Origin: Novosphingobium sp. G106
Lineage (GTDB): Bacteria > Pseudomonadota > Alphaproteobacteria > Sphingomonadales > Sphingomonadaceae
Reading direction: 5' to 3'
DNA: 64,000 nucleotides
Assembly (NCBI RefSeq): GCF_019075875.1
Contig: NZ_JAHOOZ010000001.1
Location: forward strand, 1,116,001 to 1,180,000
Of this stretch, positions 28,427 through 37,310 are shown in pieces. A program made the translations under genes and the position numbers. The notes below the pieces were generated by a model. The model was not told where the DNA came from. It was given only the letters and a program-made list of their open reading frames with translations, and ran no database searches. Position 1 is the stretch's first letter; each line of letters opens with the position of its first letter.

Positions 28427-29188
28427 ATGGCTGTACTGCCTTATATCGTCGGCAACTGGAAAATGAACGGGACCCGGGCGATGCTCGCCGAGGCCCGCGC
28501 GATCGATCGTGCCGCGAGCCGCTTTCCCGGGGTCGAGGTGGCGCTGGCGCCGCCGTTCACGCTGATCGGCGCGATGCGCGAGGCGGTGAACGACATCGGC
28601 GTCGGCGGCCAGGACTGCCACGTCAAGCCGAGCGGCGCCTATACCGGTGACGTTTCGGCCCCGCTGCTGGTCGATACCGGCGCCGATTTCTGCATCGTCG
28701 GCCACAGCGAGCGCCGGGCGATGGCGCACGAGACCGACGCACTGGTCCGCGCCAAGGCCGAAGCTGCGCAGGCCGCCGGGCTCGGCGTCATCCTCTGCGT
28801 CGGCGAGACCGAGGCGGAGCGCGATTCGGGCCATGCCGAGAAGGTCGTCACCGACCAGCTCGCCGGCTCGCTGCCGCAGGCAGGCGACGCTGCGGCCAAG
28901 CTTTCCGTCGCCTATGAGCCGGTCTGGGCGATCGGCACCGGTCGCGTGCCTTCGGTCGACGACGTCGGCGCGATGCACCGGGCGATTCGCGCCAAGCTCG
29001 TCGCGACCTACGGCGAAGCCGGCGCGGCGGTCCGCGTTCTCTACGGCGGTTCGGTCAACGCCGGCAACGCGGCGGAGCTGCTCGCGGCGGATGAGGTCGG
29101 CGGTGCCTTGGTAGGCGGCGCTAGCCTGACAGCCGAGAGCTTCACTGCGATCATCGGCGCGGCGGCGGCTTTGGCCGAGCACGGCTGA
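28427..29188 (+). CDS. tpiA: Triosephosphate isomerase
   Basis: Interconverts dihydroxyacetone phosphate and glyceraldehyde 3-phosphate in glycolysis and gluconeogenesis. The 253-aa barrel has GNWKMNG with the active-site Lys, the electrophilic His in IVGHSERR, the catalytic Glu in YEPVWAIGTG and the phosphate-binding YGGSV. ATG 28427 is preceded at 6 bases by GAGGG. Followed by secG, the usual order in bacteria. Confidence 0.97.
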   Translation: MAVLPYIVGNWKMNGTRAMLAEARAIDRAASRFPGVEVALAPPFTLIGAMREAVNDIGVGGQDCHVKPSGAYTGDVSAPLLVDTGADFCIVGHSERRAMAHETDALVRAKAEAAQAAGLGVILCVGETEAERDSGHAEKVVTDQLAGSLPQAGDAAAKLSVAYEPVWAIGTGRVPSVDDVGAMHRAIRAKLVATYGEAGAAVRVLYGGSVNAGNAAELLAADEVGGALVGGASLTAESFTAIIGAAAALAEHG

Positions 29189-29270
29189 AAGGCCGCGGGA
29201 TCGGCCCGACTTGCTTTGAGGGGCATCAAGTCCTAGATGCGCGCCAGCCCTTTTATTGTAGTCAGGTAGC

Positions 29271-29678
29271 ATGTCGATCTTCATTTTCCTCACGGTCGTC
29301 CAGGCCCTCGTCGGTGCGGCGCTGGTCGGCGTCATCCTGATGCAGCGCTCCGAAGGCGGCGGTCTCGGTGTCGGCAGCAGCTCGGCGAGCTTCATGTCTG
29401 CGCGCGGCGCCGCGGATTTCCTGACGCGTTCTACCGCAGTCCTGGCGACGATCTTCGTCCTGCTTAGCATCGTTCTCGCTGCCCTGGCGGCAAGCGGTAC
29501 GGAGAGCCGGAAGATCGACACCACGCTTGATCGCAGCGCTCCGGTCGCGCCGGCAGCGCCGGTCGATCCGCTTGCCGGAGCCGCCCAGCCGGGCGCTCCG
29601 GCACAGGGTACCCCGGCTCCGGCTGCACCCCAGCCGGCTCCGGCCAACGACCCGCTGGCAGGCACCGCCAAGAAGTAA
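29271..29678 (+). CDS. secG: Preprotein translocase subunit SecG
   Basis: Small subunit of the SecYEG translocon in the inner membrane. The 135-aa protein has two helices (about residues 3-22 and 55-75) with the conserved LMQRSEGGGLGVGSSSASFMSARG-type loop between them. A C-terminal tail very rich in Pro and Ala (from about residue 90) is longer than in E. coli SecG but usual for sphingomonads. It lies between tpiA and pyrG, a conserved order. Confidence 0.93.
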   Translation: MSIFIFLTVVQALVGAALVGVILMQRSEGGGLGVGSSSASFMSARGAADFLTRSTAVLATIFVLLSIVLAALAASGTESRKIDTTLDRSAPVAPAAPVDPLAGAAQPGAPAQGTPAPAAPQPAPANDPLAGTAKK

Positions 29679-29808
29679 CATTTCGCTGCCGTCGTCCTAA
29701 CGCCGGCCCGTTCAGGCGGGTCGCGGCTGGCTAGCTGTGGATTGCCGCAGCTTGCCGGCCGCTCTCTGCTTGCTCTATCCCCCCTCTACGCACTAAGGCA
29801 CAACTCCC

Positions 29809-31440
<1,632 letters not shown>

Positions 31441-31500
31441 AATAGGTATTATATAGGTCTGACAATGGTTTGATGTGGATATCGCTCCGCATCGGTTGAA

Positions 31501-31537
31501 AGTTCACTTTTGAACTAACGGATTGTTAGATTTTTTT
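31501..31537 (+). terminator. Tandem hairpins with T7 tract after pyrG
   Basis: AGTTCA/TGAACT (31501-31516, 4-base loop) is followed by CTAAC/GTTAG (31515-31529, 5-base loop). Then comes a run of seven T (31531-31537). This is a plausible intrinsic terminator for pyrG in an unusually AT-rich stretch. Confidence 0.6.
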
Positions 31538-31757
31538 GCTAACCTAGCTGCCAAGGACAAAACGGTCGCAATCAGCCGCACGCGGGGATGCAAGATCCCT
31601 GCGGCGGCTTGTTCTGTAAGTTCGTTATCCGAGGCTTGCCTTCGGGTGATCGTCATCAGCGACCCGGACGATCACCTTGGGGTCAGGGCGGCGCGCAAGC
31701 GTCGCGGGGGCGGACCAATCCCGGGTCCGCCCCCAATCCTACATTCGCTTCATATTA
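31538..31757. other. Structured intergenic region between pyrG and hsp20, no gene recognised
   Basis: No convincing coding region is seen in this stretch between the convergent genes. It contains several hairpins: GGGAT/ATCCC near 31584-31599, a perfect 10-bp stem (31645-31654 with 31667-31676), and the strong GC stem listed separately at 31706-31734. The density of secondary structure could mean a small RNA, but there is no clear promoter and the homology is unknown. Confidence 0.4.
31706..31734. terminator. Strong GC-rich hairpin before the hsp20 3' end
   Basis: A perfect 11-bp stem (GGGGGCGGACC, 31706-31716, with its complement 31724-31734) and a 7-base loop. No T-tract on either side. 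Its position 23 bases past the hsp20 stop, between convergent genes, suggests a bidirectional transcription stop or RNA-stabilising structure. Confidence 0.55.
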
Positions 31758-32222
31758 TTACGCGGCCTTGTCGCTAGCGTCGCTTTCGACAACCGATAGC
31801 GCGGGCTGACCGCCGATCGCGATCTTCTTAGGCTTCATCGCTTCGGGCACTTCGCGCACGAGGTCGATCACCAGCAGCCCATCCTCGAGGTTCGCGCCAT
31901 CGACGCGGACATAGTCGGCCAGTTCGAAGCGGCGCTCGAAGGCGCGCTGGGCGATGCCGACGTGGAGGAATTGACCGCTCTGCGTGTCCTCGGCCTTGCG
32001 GCCCTGGACGGTCAGCAGGTTCTGCTGCGCGGTGATGTCGATCTCGTTCGGCTTGAAGCCGGCGACCGCGAGCGTGATGCGATAGGCATCGTCACCGCGG
32101 CGTTCGATATTGAAGGGTGGGTACTTGTCCTCGGCGCCCTGGGCCTGCTTCTCGAGCAGGTCGAACAGGCGGTCGAAGCCGACCATCGAACGGCGGTAGG
32201 GGGCAAAATCCAAACGATTCAT
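31758..32222 (-). CDS. Small heat-shock protein, Hsp20/alpha-crystallin family
   Basis: ATP-independent holdase that binds unfolding proteins. The 154-aa protein has a short N-terminal arm starting MNRLDFAPYRRSMVGFDRLF. The alpha-crystallin domain spans about residues 35-125 (AYRITLAVAGFKPNEIDI, FERRFELADYV, GLLVIDLVREVPE). The C-terminal I-x-I-like anchor is KKIAI. The ATG at 32222 has GAGGA upstream; that ribosome site is held in a ROSE-type hairpin, and an RpoH-type promoter lies further upstream. Expression is therefore expected to be heat-induced at both transcription and translation. Confidence 0.95.
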   Translation of the reverse strand: MNRLDFAPYRRSMVGFDRLFDLLEKQAQGAEDKYPPFNIERRGDDAYRITLAVAGFKPNEIDITAQQNLLTVQGRKAEDTQSGQFLHVGIAQRAFERRFELADYVRVDGANLEDGLLVIDLVREVPEAMKPKKIAIGGQPALSVVESDASDKAA

Positions 32223-32313
32223 GGCATAAATCCTCTGTTGAGCAATTTTCCAAAAGGTGAAGCCCGCGAGCGGCGCTTCGGCTCGTCCCATGCCCTTGCG
32301 GCGCATGACACGC
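32223..32313 (-). promoter_or_regulatory. ROSE-type RNA thermometer in the hsp20 5' leader
   Basis: On the minus strand the leader ends with a hairpin made of TTGCTC (32245-32240), loop AACA, and GAGGAT (32235-32230) containing the Shine-Dalgarno. The pairing C-G, U-A, C-G, G.G, U-A, U.U reproduces the hallmark of ROSE elements: an anti-SD U(U/C)GCU that faces the ribosome site through a G.G mismatch. A-U pairs extend the stem towards the start codon. At low temperature the ribosome site would be hidden; heating would open it. The leader length of about 90 bases also fits. Confidence 0.78.
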
Positions 32314-32319
32314 CTGCCC

Positions 32320-32347
32320 AGATATGGTAGCCCGCCGCTCTTTCAAG
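32320..32347 (-). promoter_or_regulatory. RpoH (sigma-32) type promoter for hsp20
   Basis: On the minus strand CTTG (32347-32344) is followed after exactly 17 bases by CATATCT (32326-32320). The alphaproteobacterial RpoH consensus is CTTG-N17-CYTATNT, so all but one fixed position match. Transcription would start near 32313, giving the leader that carries the ROSE hairpin. The site overlaps the leader of the divergent grxC gene. Confidence 0.7.
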
Positions 32348-32365
32348 AGGTCCAAAGACGAGCCG

Positions 32366-32629
32366 ATGTCCGTACCGAAGATTGAAATCTATACGAAATG
32401 GGGCTGTCCCTACTGCGTCCGCGCCAAGTCGCTCTTCGACGGCAAGGGCGTAGCCTACACCGAATACGACATCACCATGGGCGGCCCGAAGCGCGACGAG
32501 ATGCGCGCCCGCGTCCCCGATGCCTATACCGTGCCGCAAGTGCTGATCGATGACGTCGCCTATGGCGGCTACGACGACATTGCGGCGCTCGACCGGCAGG
32601 GCAAGCTGGACCCGGTGCTGGGACTTTGA
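32366..32629 (+). CDS. grxC: Glutaredoxin 3 (GrxC type)
   Basis: An 87-aa dithiol glutaredoxin that reduces disulfides and glutathione-mixed disulfides. It has the CPYC active site (in KWGCPYCVRAK), the cis-Pro in YTVPQVLIDD and the GSH-binding GGYDD. ATG 32366 gives the family start MSVPKIEIYTK; the frame further upstream enters the hsp20 promoter. It is divergent from hsp20 and overlaps the next gene's TTG start by 4 bp (TTGA). Confidence 0.95.
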   Translation: MSVPKIEIYTKWGCPYCVRAKSLFDGKGVAYTEYDITMGGPKRDEMRARVPDAYTVPQVLIDDVAYGGYDDIAALDRQGKLDPVLGL

Positions 32630-33441
32630 CGAAAGTCGCTGTCCTCCAGATGACTTCGGGTATCGACCCGGAGGCCAATGCCCGCACGATCGTCGCCGCG
32701 CTCGAAGCGGCGGCGGGCGAGGGGGCGACGATGGTCTTCACCCCCGAGATGTCGGGCCTGATCGACCGCGACCGCAAGCGTGCGGCGCTCAGCGTCGTTC
32801 CGGAGGGCGAGGACCGCGTGCTAGCTGCGGTGCGCGAGGCTTCGGTGCGGACCGGCGTCTGGGCGGCGCTGGGTTCGCTGGCCGTTGCGCGCGAGGACGG
32901 GCGCTGGGCCAACCGCGGCTTTGTGATCGACGGCTCGGGCGGCATCGCCGCGCGCTACGACAAGATCCACATGTTCGACGTCGATCTCGCCACGGGTGAA
33001 TCCTGGCGCGAGTCCAACGCCTATGCCGCTGGCGACAGCGTCGTGACGGTCGAGACCCCCGCCGGCCGGCTCGGCCTGTCGATCTGCTACGACATCCGCT
33101 TTCCCGCGCTGTTCGAGGCGCTGGGCCGCGCGCGCTGCGATCTGATCGCGATCCCTGCGGCTTTCACCGTGCCCACCGGCCAGGCACACTGGCACCTGCT
33201 CCAGCGCGCCCGCGCGATCGAAGCGAGCGCCTATGTCGTCTCGGCAGCCCAGGTCGGCAAGCACGAGGACGGGCGCGCTACCTATGGCCACAGCCTGGCG
33301 ATCGATCCCTGGGGCGAGGTCCTGCTCGATCTCGGGGGAGAGCGCGCGAGGCTGGGCTTCGCCGAGATCGATCCGGCGCGTATTGCCGAAGTGCGTGCAC
33401 AGTTGCCGAGCCTTGCCAACCGCCAGACTATAGCCACTTGA
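32626..33441 (+). CDS. Carbon-nitrogen hydrolase (Nit1-like amidase)
   Basis: A 271-aa nitrilase-superfamily protein. The catalytic triad is visible: Glu in FTPEMSG, Lys in YDKIHMFD and Cys in SICYDIRFP. The sequence after the Cys (EALGRARCDLIAIPAAF, WHLLQRARAIE) is typical of the branch containing deaminated-glutathione amidase (Nit1) and omega-amidase. Its tight coupling to glutaredoxin (4-bp overlap) fits a role in repairing deaminated glutathione, but this is inference from context. TTG start at 32626. Confidence 0.88.
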   Translation: MTKVAVLQMTSGIDPEANARTIVAALEAAAGEGATMVFTPEMSGLIDRDRKRAALSVVPEGEDRVLAAVREASVRTGVWAALGSLAVAREDGRWANRGFVIDGSGGIAARYDKIHMFDVDLATGESWRESNAYAAGDSVVTVETPAGRLGLSICYDIRFPALFEALGRARCDLIAIPAAFTVPTGQAHWHLLQRARAIEASAYVVSAAQVGKHEDGRATYGHSLAIDPWGEVLLDLGGERARLGFAEIDPARIAEVRAQLPSLANRQTIAT

Positions 33442-33448
33442 GTAGAGC

Positions 33449-33934
33449 ATGATTGTTTTCGATCTCGAATGCCGCACGGGTGGCCATCGTTTCGAGGGCT
33501 GGTTCGGTTCTTCCGAAGACTTCGCCTCGCAGCAGGCGCGGGGCTACGTCGCTTGCCCAGAATGCGGTTCGGCCGACGTGATCAAAGCGCCGATGGCGCC
33601 CAACCTCGCGCGCAAAGGCAACCAGTTGCCGAGCGGACCCGTAGCCGCCTCGCCGGCGCCGCCTGCCACCGCGCCCATGGCCAAAGGCCCGATGCCGCCC
33701 GAAGCGGCCGAGATGATGCGTGCCCTGGCGACGATCCAGGCCGAGGCGCTCAAGCAGTCGCGCTGGGTTGGCGAAAGCTTCGCCGAGCAGTCGCGCGCTA
33801 TGCATTACGGCGAGCGCGATGCCGAGGCGATTCACGGCCAGGCCACGCTCGAGGAAGCCAAGGAGCTTCACGAGGAAGGCATCGAGGTCTCGCCACTCCT
33901 GTTCCCGGTAGCGCCCCCGGGCGAGGCCAACTAG
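33449..33934 (+). CDS. DUF1178 family protein
   Basis: A 161-aa protein with a short zinc-ribbon-like N-terminus: a Cys and His in LECRTGGHRFEGWF and a CPECGS pair near residue 36. A variable Pro/Ala linker and a C-terminal region with the family pattern WVGESFAEQSRAMHYGE and EEAKELHEEGIEVSPL complete it. DUF1178 has no known function. It follows the nitrilase gene by 8 bp, an order conserved in alphaproteobacteria (grxC-nit-DUF1178). Confidence 0.88.
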   Translation: MIVFDLECRTGGHRFEGWFGSSEDFASQQARGYVACPECGSADVIKAPMAPNLARKGNQLPSGPVAASPAPPATAPMAKGPMPPEAAEMMRALATIQAEALKQSRWVGESFAEQSRAMHYGERDAEAIHGQATLEEAKELHEEGIEVSPLLFPVAPPGEAN

Positions 33935-33988
33935 CGGCAAGCTCGACGATTGCCTTGCGCCCGCCGCTTGTCTAACACCCGGCGCGGG

Positions 33989-34065
33989 GCGCCCGTAGCT
34001 CAGCAGGATAGAGCACCAGATTCCTAATCTGGGGGCCACAGGTTCGAATCCTGTCGGGCGCACCA
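33989..34065 (+). tRNA. tRNA-Arg (anticodon CCT)
   Basis: A complete cloverleaf: acceptor stem GCGCCCG/CGGGCGC, D arm GCTC/GAGC, anticodon stem CCAGA/TCTGG with loop TTCCTAA (anticodon CCT, reading AGG), and T arm ACAGG/CCTGT with loop TTCGAAT. CCA is encoded at the 3' end (34063-34065). It lies between the DUF1178 gene and a convergent lipoprotein gene, with no integrase or attachment-site duplication nearby. Confidence 0.97.
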
Positions 34066-34074
34066 TTTCTTTGA

Positions 34075-34464
34075 TCAGCGCTGCGCCAAGGCCTTTCGGG
34101 CATCGGCTGCGGCAACGAGAGCCTGGGTCGCTGCGTTTTCTGCCTCGCGGGTCACCTTGCGCGGCTTTGCTGCGGGCTCGGCGCTGCGCGGTTCCTTCCG
34201 ATCCAGTTGAGCGACCCGCGCAGGCGGTTGGACGGCGGGCAAGGGCACGATGGCAACGTTGCCTTTTACCGGCCTGGCCGCAGGTGTTCGGCGCTGCGCC
34301 TTCGCCCGTTTTTCCGCCAGTTGATCCTGCGCCTCGCCGAGTTGTTGCTTGAGCGTGTCGTTCTCGTCTTCCAGTTCGGTCACGCGATCCTGCAGTTCGG
34401 CGCGGCTCGGGCCGCGACCGCAGGCAGCGACGATCAGCAGCAGCGGCAGAGCGGCTCCGCGCAT
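34075..34464 (-). CDS. Small putative lipoprotein with coiled coil
   Basis: A 129-aa protein starting with a lipoprotein signal peptide whose lipobox (LLIVAAC) puts the acylated Cys at about residue 15. A short heptad coiled coil (residues 20-55, rich in Glu, Leu and Gln) follows, then a basic Pro/Ala/Lys linker and a helical tail. I do not recognise a family. The ATG at 34464 gives the signal peptide; longer starts do not. It ends 10 bases from the tRNA gene. Confidence 0.65.
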   Translation of the reverse strand: MRGAALPLLLIVAACGRGPSRAELQDRVTELEDENDTLKQQLGEAQDQLAEKRAKAQRRTPAARPVKGNVAIVPLPAVQPPARVAQLDRKEPRSAEPAAKPRKVTREAENAATQALVAAADARKALAQR

Positions 34465-34559
34465 GATCTGCAAAACACACCTCGCTCGCCGGCTGCCGAT
34501 GCGGCAGCATAGCGCGCGATGTCCTACGCAAACCTTGCCGTCGCCATCGGGAGAGGGCC

Positions 34560-35522
34560 TTAGGCGGCGGTTTGCAGCTTCTGCCAGGCAGCGGGCGGCA
34601 GGCCGAATTCGCGCTTGAAGGCCCGGTTGAACGCGGCTTCGGAGTTGAACCCCACCGAGTAGGCGACATTGGCCGCATGCTGGCGCTCCTGTCGCAGCAT
34701 GTCGGCGGCGATGTTCATCCGCCACTTGGCGCAATACTGCATCGGCGATTCGCCGAGCAGTGCGCGGAAGCGATCGCCGAGCACGGTCTTCGAGACGCCG
34801 GCTTCGCGCGCCAGCCCTTCGAGCGTCAGCGCCTCGGCATAGGACTTGTGGATCAGCGCGATCGTGCGGCCGACCGCGGGGTCCTTGAGCCCGGCGAGCC
34901 AGCCGGCCTGCTCGGGCGGCAAGGCATCGATGTAGCGCCGCACTGCCTCGGCAAAGAGGCCCTCGGCCAGCTTGCCGACCGTCTCGGGCGAATCCTTGCT
35001 GAGGCCGTGGACGGCGAAGTCGATTGAGCGCCGGATCCAGTCGCTTTCCTTGGCGTCATCCAGGCCGACGACCATGATTGCCGGCAGGTTGTGGAGCAGC
35101 ATGTTCTCGGGCGTCGTGCTCGCCAGGAACCCGCAATAGACGCTGGTTTTCTCGCCGGTCCCTTCGAGCCTGACGCGGTAGAGGCCATCCTCGTCGAGCG
35201 AGTCCACCACCTGGCTGCCGTCCACCGGCTCGGACCGCTCGGGGCCATGGAGCAGGTGCGGCAGGTTGCGTGGCAGGAGGACGATCTGGCCGGCGCGAAC
35301 CATTACGGTCTCATCGTCGCCCTGCACCTGACACTCGAGCCAGCCCTCGCGGACATAGTGATAGGCGATGATGTGCGATGTCGGCGGTGCCGACAGGAAA
35401 TAACGCGCGGCTTCCTCGGGCGTCACCTGCGAGATGATCGACCACGGCCCCGCCATCTCGCCGTCGAGGAACACCCCGCCGGCCAGGCGCATCGACGATA
35501 GCAGGTCTGAAAGCGTGTCCAC
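34560..35522 (-). CDS. AraC family transcriptional regulator with cupin N-terminus
   Basis: A 320-aa regulator. Residues 1-190 form an AraC-type cupin sensing domain (Cupin_6-like: AGGVFLDGEMAGPWSI, AYHYVREGWLECQV, IVLLPRNLPHLLHG). The last 100 residues have the double helix-turn-helix (ALTLEGLAREAGVSKTVLGD and NVAYSVGFNSEAAFNRAFK). The GTG at 35522 is chosen because AGGGGA lies 8 bases upstream and the homologous domain begins there. It is divergent from the diiron gene at 35745 across 222 bp, which suggests it controls that operon. Confidence 0.85.
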   Translation of the reverse strand: MDTLSDLLSSMRLAGGVFLDGEMAGPWSIISQVTPEEAARYFLSAPPTSHIIAYHYVREGWLECQVQGDDETVMVRAGQIVLLPRNLPHLLHGPERSEPVDGSQVVDSLDEDGLYRVRLEGTGEKTSVYCGFLASTTPENMLLHNLPAIMVVGLDDAKESDWIRRSIDFAVHGLSKDSPETVGKLAEGLFAEAVRRYIDALPPEQAGWLAGLKDPAVGRTIALIHKSYAEALTLEGLAREAGVSKTVLGDRFRALLGESPMQYCAKWRMNIAADMLRQERQHAANVAYSVGFNSEAAFNRAFKREFGLPPAAWQKLQTAA

Positions 35523-35744
35523 CCAATTATCCCCTGGCCCAATCCCCTTGGGCAAAAAGCCGTTCGCTCGATCAAGTCTTCCGTCAGTTCGATCATATCC
35601 GCCGCCGACGGCGACAGGTAGTTCCGCGGGCAACAGCCGGCCGCGACTTGTCTGATTAAGTCAACGCCGGGCCGCACTTCGCAGACCGAAACCAAATTCT
35701 AGCGAGGGAACTGTCCAGCGGCAAGCAGAAGAGGAGGATCTGAG

Positions 35745-36653
35745 ATGTATCATGACTTCAGTTATCCGGCCGTGCTGTCGGCCGGTACCCGTGCCAACTG
35801 GCAGATCGAGGATGTGCTCCCGGAAGGAGCCCAGCTCGACTTCACGAAATCTTTTATGCCTGAGGCACTTGTCCGCATTGCGGGCCTGCCCGGGCTCAGC
35901 CCGAGCGAGCGGCTGACGCTCAATCATATCCGCGGGCACGAGTACCTCGCGATCTTCGGGCTGGTTGAAGAGTTCATCCTCCCCTTCGTGCTCGATCACG
36001 TCCGCGACGATCTCGCCGGGGACGAGCGCAGCCGCGCGCTGCTGCAGTTCGCCTCGGAGGAAGCCAAGCATATCCAGCTGTTCAGGCGCTTCCAGCAGAC
36101 CTTCGAAGCCGGCTTCGGCACGCCCTGTGCGGTGATCGGCCCGGCCGAGGCGATCCGTGCCGAAGTGCTGCGGCATCATCCGCTCAGCGTGGCGCTGCTC
36201 GTGCTCCACCTCGAGTGGATGACGCAGGGGCACTACCTGGGCAGCGTCCGCGACGATGCCGGGATCGACCCGCTTTTCGCCAGCCTGCTCAAGCATCACT
36301 GGATCGAGGAAGCGCAGCACGCCAAGCTCGATACGCTGATGGTCGAAGCGCTGGCGGCGGACTTGACGACCGCCGAGGTCGATGCCGCGGTCGACGGCTA
36401 CCTCGAGATCGGCGGCTTCTTCGACGCCGGCTTCAAGGCGCAGGTCGAGCTCAACCTGGCATCGTTCGAGCGGGCCATCGGTCGCACGCTCGACACCGAG
36501 ACCCAGAGCGCTTTCCTCGAAGGCCAGCATCAGGCGCTGCGCTGGACCTACCTCGGCTGCGGCATGACGCACCCGAACTTCGCCGCGAGCCTCGACTGTA
36601 TCTCGCCCAATGCGAAGGCGAAAGTGGACGCAGTTGCCCCTGCATTTTGTTGA
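35745..36653 (+). CDS. Ferritin-like/AurF-type diiron protein
   Basis: A 302-aa helical protein with paired metal-binding motifs EEAKH (residues 105-109) and EEAQH (188-192). Further helix acidic residues lie at HEYLAIFGLVEE (65-76) and HLEWM (155-159). This is the pattern of four-helix-bundle diiron enzymes such as AurF-type N-oxygenases. The exact reaction is not readable. A strong ribosome site (AGGAGGA) precedes the ATG. It is followed 28 bp later by an OsmC gene and is divergent from an AraC regulator, so the pair probably responds to a small-molecule or peroxide signal. Confidence 0.68.
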   Translation: MYHDFSYPAVLSAGTRANWQIEDVLPEGAQLDFTKSFMPEALVRIAGLPGLSPSERLTLNHIRGHEYLAIFGLVEEFILPFVLDHVRDDLAGDERSRALLQFASEEAKHIQLFRRFQQTFEAGFGTPCAVIGPAEAIRAEVLRHHPLSVALLVLHLEWMTQGHYLGSVRDDAGIDPLFASLLKHHWIEEAQHAKLDTLMVEALAADLTTAEVDAAVDGYLEIGGFFDAGFKAQVELNLASFERAIGRTLDTETQSAFLEGQHQALRWTYLGCGMTHPNFAASLDCISPNAKAKVDAVAPAFC

Positions 36654-36681
36654 ACGATGAACTGAGAAAAGGAGACGTGAA

Positions 36682-37245
36682 ATGACCGACGTGATGACCC
36701 GCAACGTAGTGAACGGCCTCGATCTCGAGGCGCTGAACGGCGTCGTCGGCGAGATCCAGCAGGATGCCTCGAAGGCGCTCGTCCGGTTCTCCGTGGCGAC
36801 GCGCTGGACCGGCCAGACCGGCAGCAAGACCACGGTGAAGGGCTACGAGATTGCCGGCGAGCAGGTCGCCCGCGAATTCGAGATCGAGGCGGACGAGCCG
36901 CACGAACTGCTCGGCACCAACCAGGCGCCCAATCCGCAGGAATTGCTGATGGCGGCGGTCAACGCCTGCATGACCGTGGGCTATGTCGCCGGCGCTTCGC
37001 TGCGCGGGATCACGTTGAGCAGGCTCGAGATCGACACCACCGGCCAGCTCGACCTGCGCGGCTTCCTCGGCCTCGATGACGGCGTGCCTCCCGGCTACGA
37101 GCAGATCGACTACACCGTGCGGATCGCCGGCGACGGCACGCCGGAGCAGTTCGACGAGATCCACGCCGCGGTGATGAAGACGTCGCCCAACTACTTCAAC
37201 ATCGCGCGGCCGATCCGCATGAACGGCAAGCTGCAGGTCTCCTGA
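36682..37245 (+). CDS. OsmC family protein
   Basis: A 187-aa protein of the OsmC/Ohr fold, members of which reduce organic hydroperoxides with a Cys pair. The peroxidatic-type Cys is at 96 in MAAVNACMTVGYVAG, preceded by the family NPQELL motif. At the place of the second Cys there is Ser168-Pro169 (KTSPNYFN), so this is a single-Cys member and the usual two-Cys peroxidase chemistry is doubtful. It is the second gene of the diiron operon and ends at a strong terminator. Confidence 0.82.
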   Translation: MTDVMTRNVVNGLDLEALNGVVGEIQQDASKALVRFSVATRWTGQTGSKTTVKGYEIAGEQVAREFEIEADEPHELLGTNQAPNPQELLMAAVNACMTVGYVAGASLRGITLSRLEIDTTGQLDLRGFLGLDDGVPPGYEQIDYTVRIAGDGTPEQFDEIHAAVMKTSPNYFNIARPIRMNGKLQVS

Positions 37246-37268
37246 ACCCCCCGGCCTGACGCCTGCCG

Positions 37269-37307
37269 TGCCGGCGCATCGGTTGCCCCCGATGCGCCGG
37301 CATTTTT
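37269..37307 (+). terminator. Intrinsic terminator after the diiron-OsmC operon
   Basis: A perfect 13-bp stem (TGCCGGCGCATCG with its complement) and an 8-base loop, followed by TTTTT (37303-37307). It ends four bases before the stop of the convergent TonB-receptor gene and may stop both transcripts, though the T-tract serves only the + strand. Confidence 0.92.
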
Positions 37308-37310
37308 GCG

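Noticed and set aside
31523-31777. Possible 84-aa protein in the pyrG-hsp20 gap
   Set aside because: It begins inside the T-tract of a terminator and runs through strong hairpins, with low-complexity sequence at its end.
33989-34065. tRNA-Arg as an integration site for a genomic island
   Set aside because: No integrase gene and no duplicated tRNA 3' end are seen nearby; flanking genes look native.
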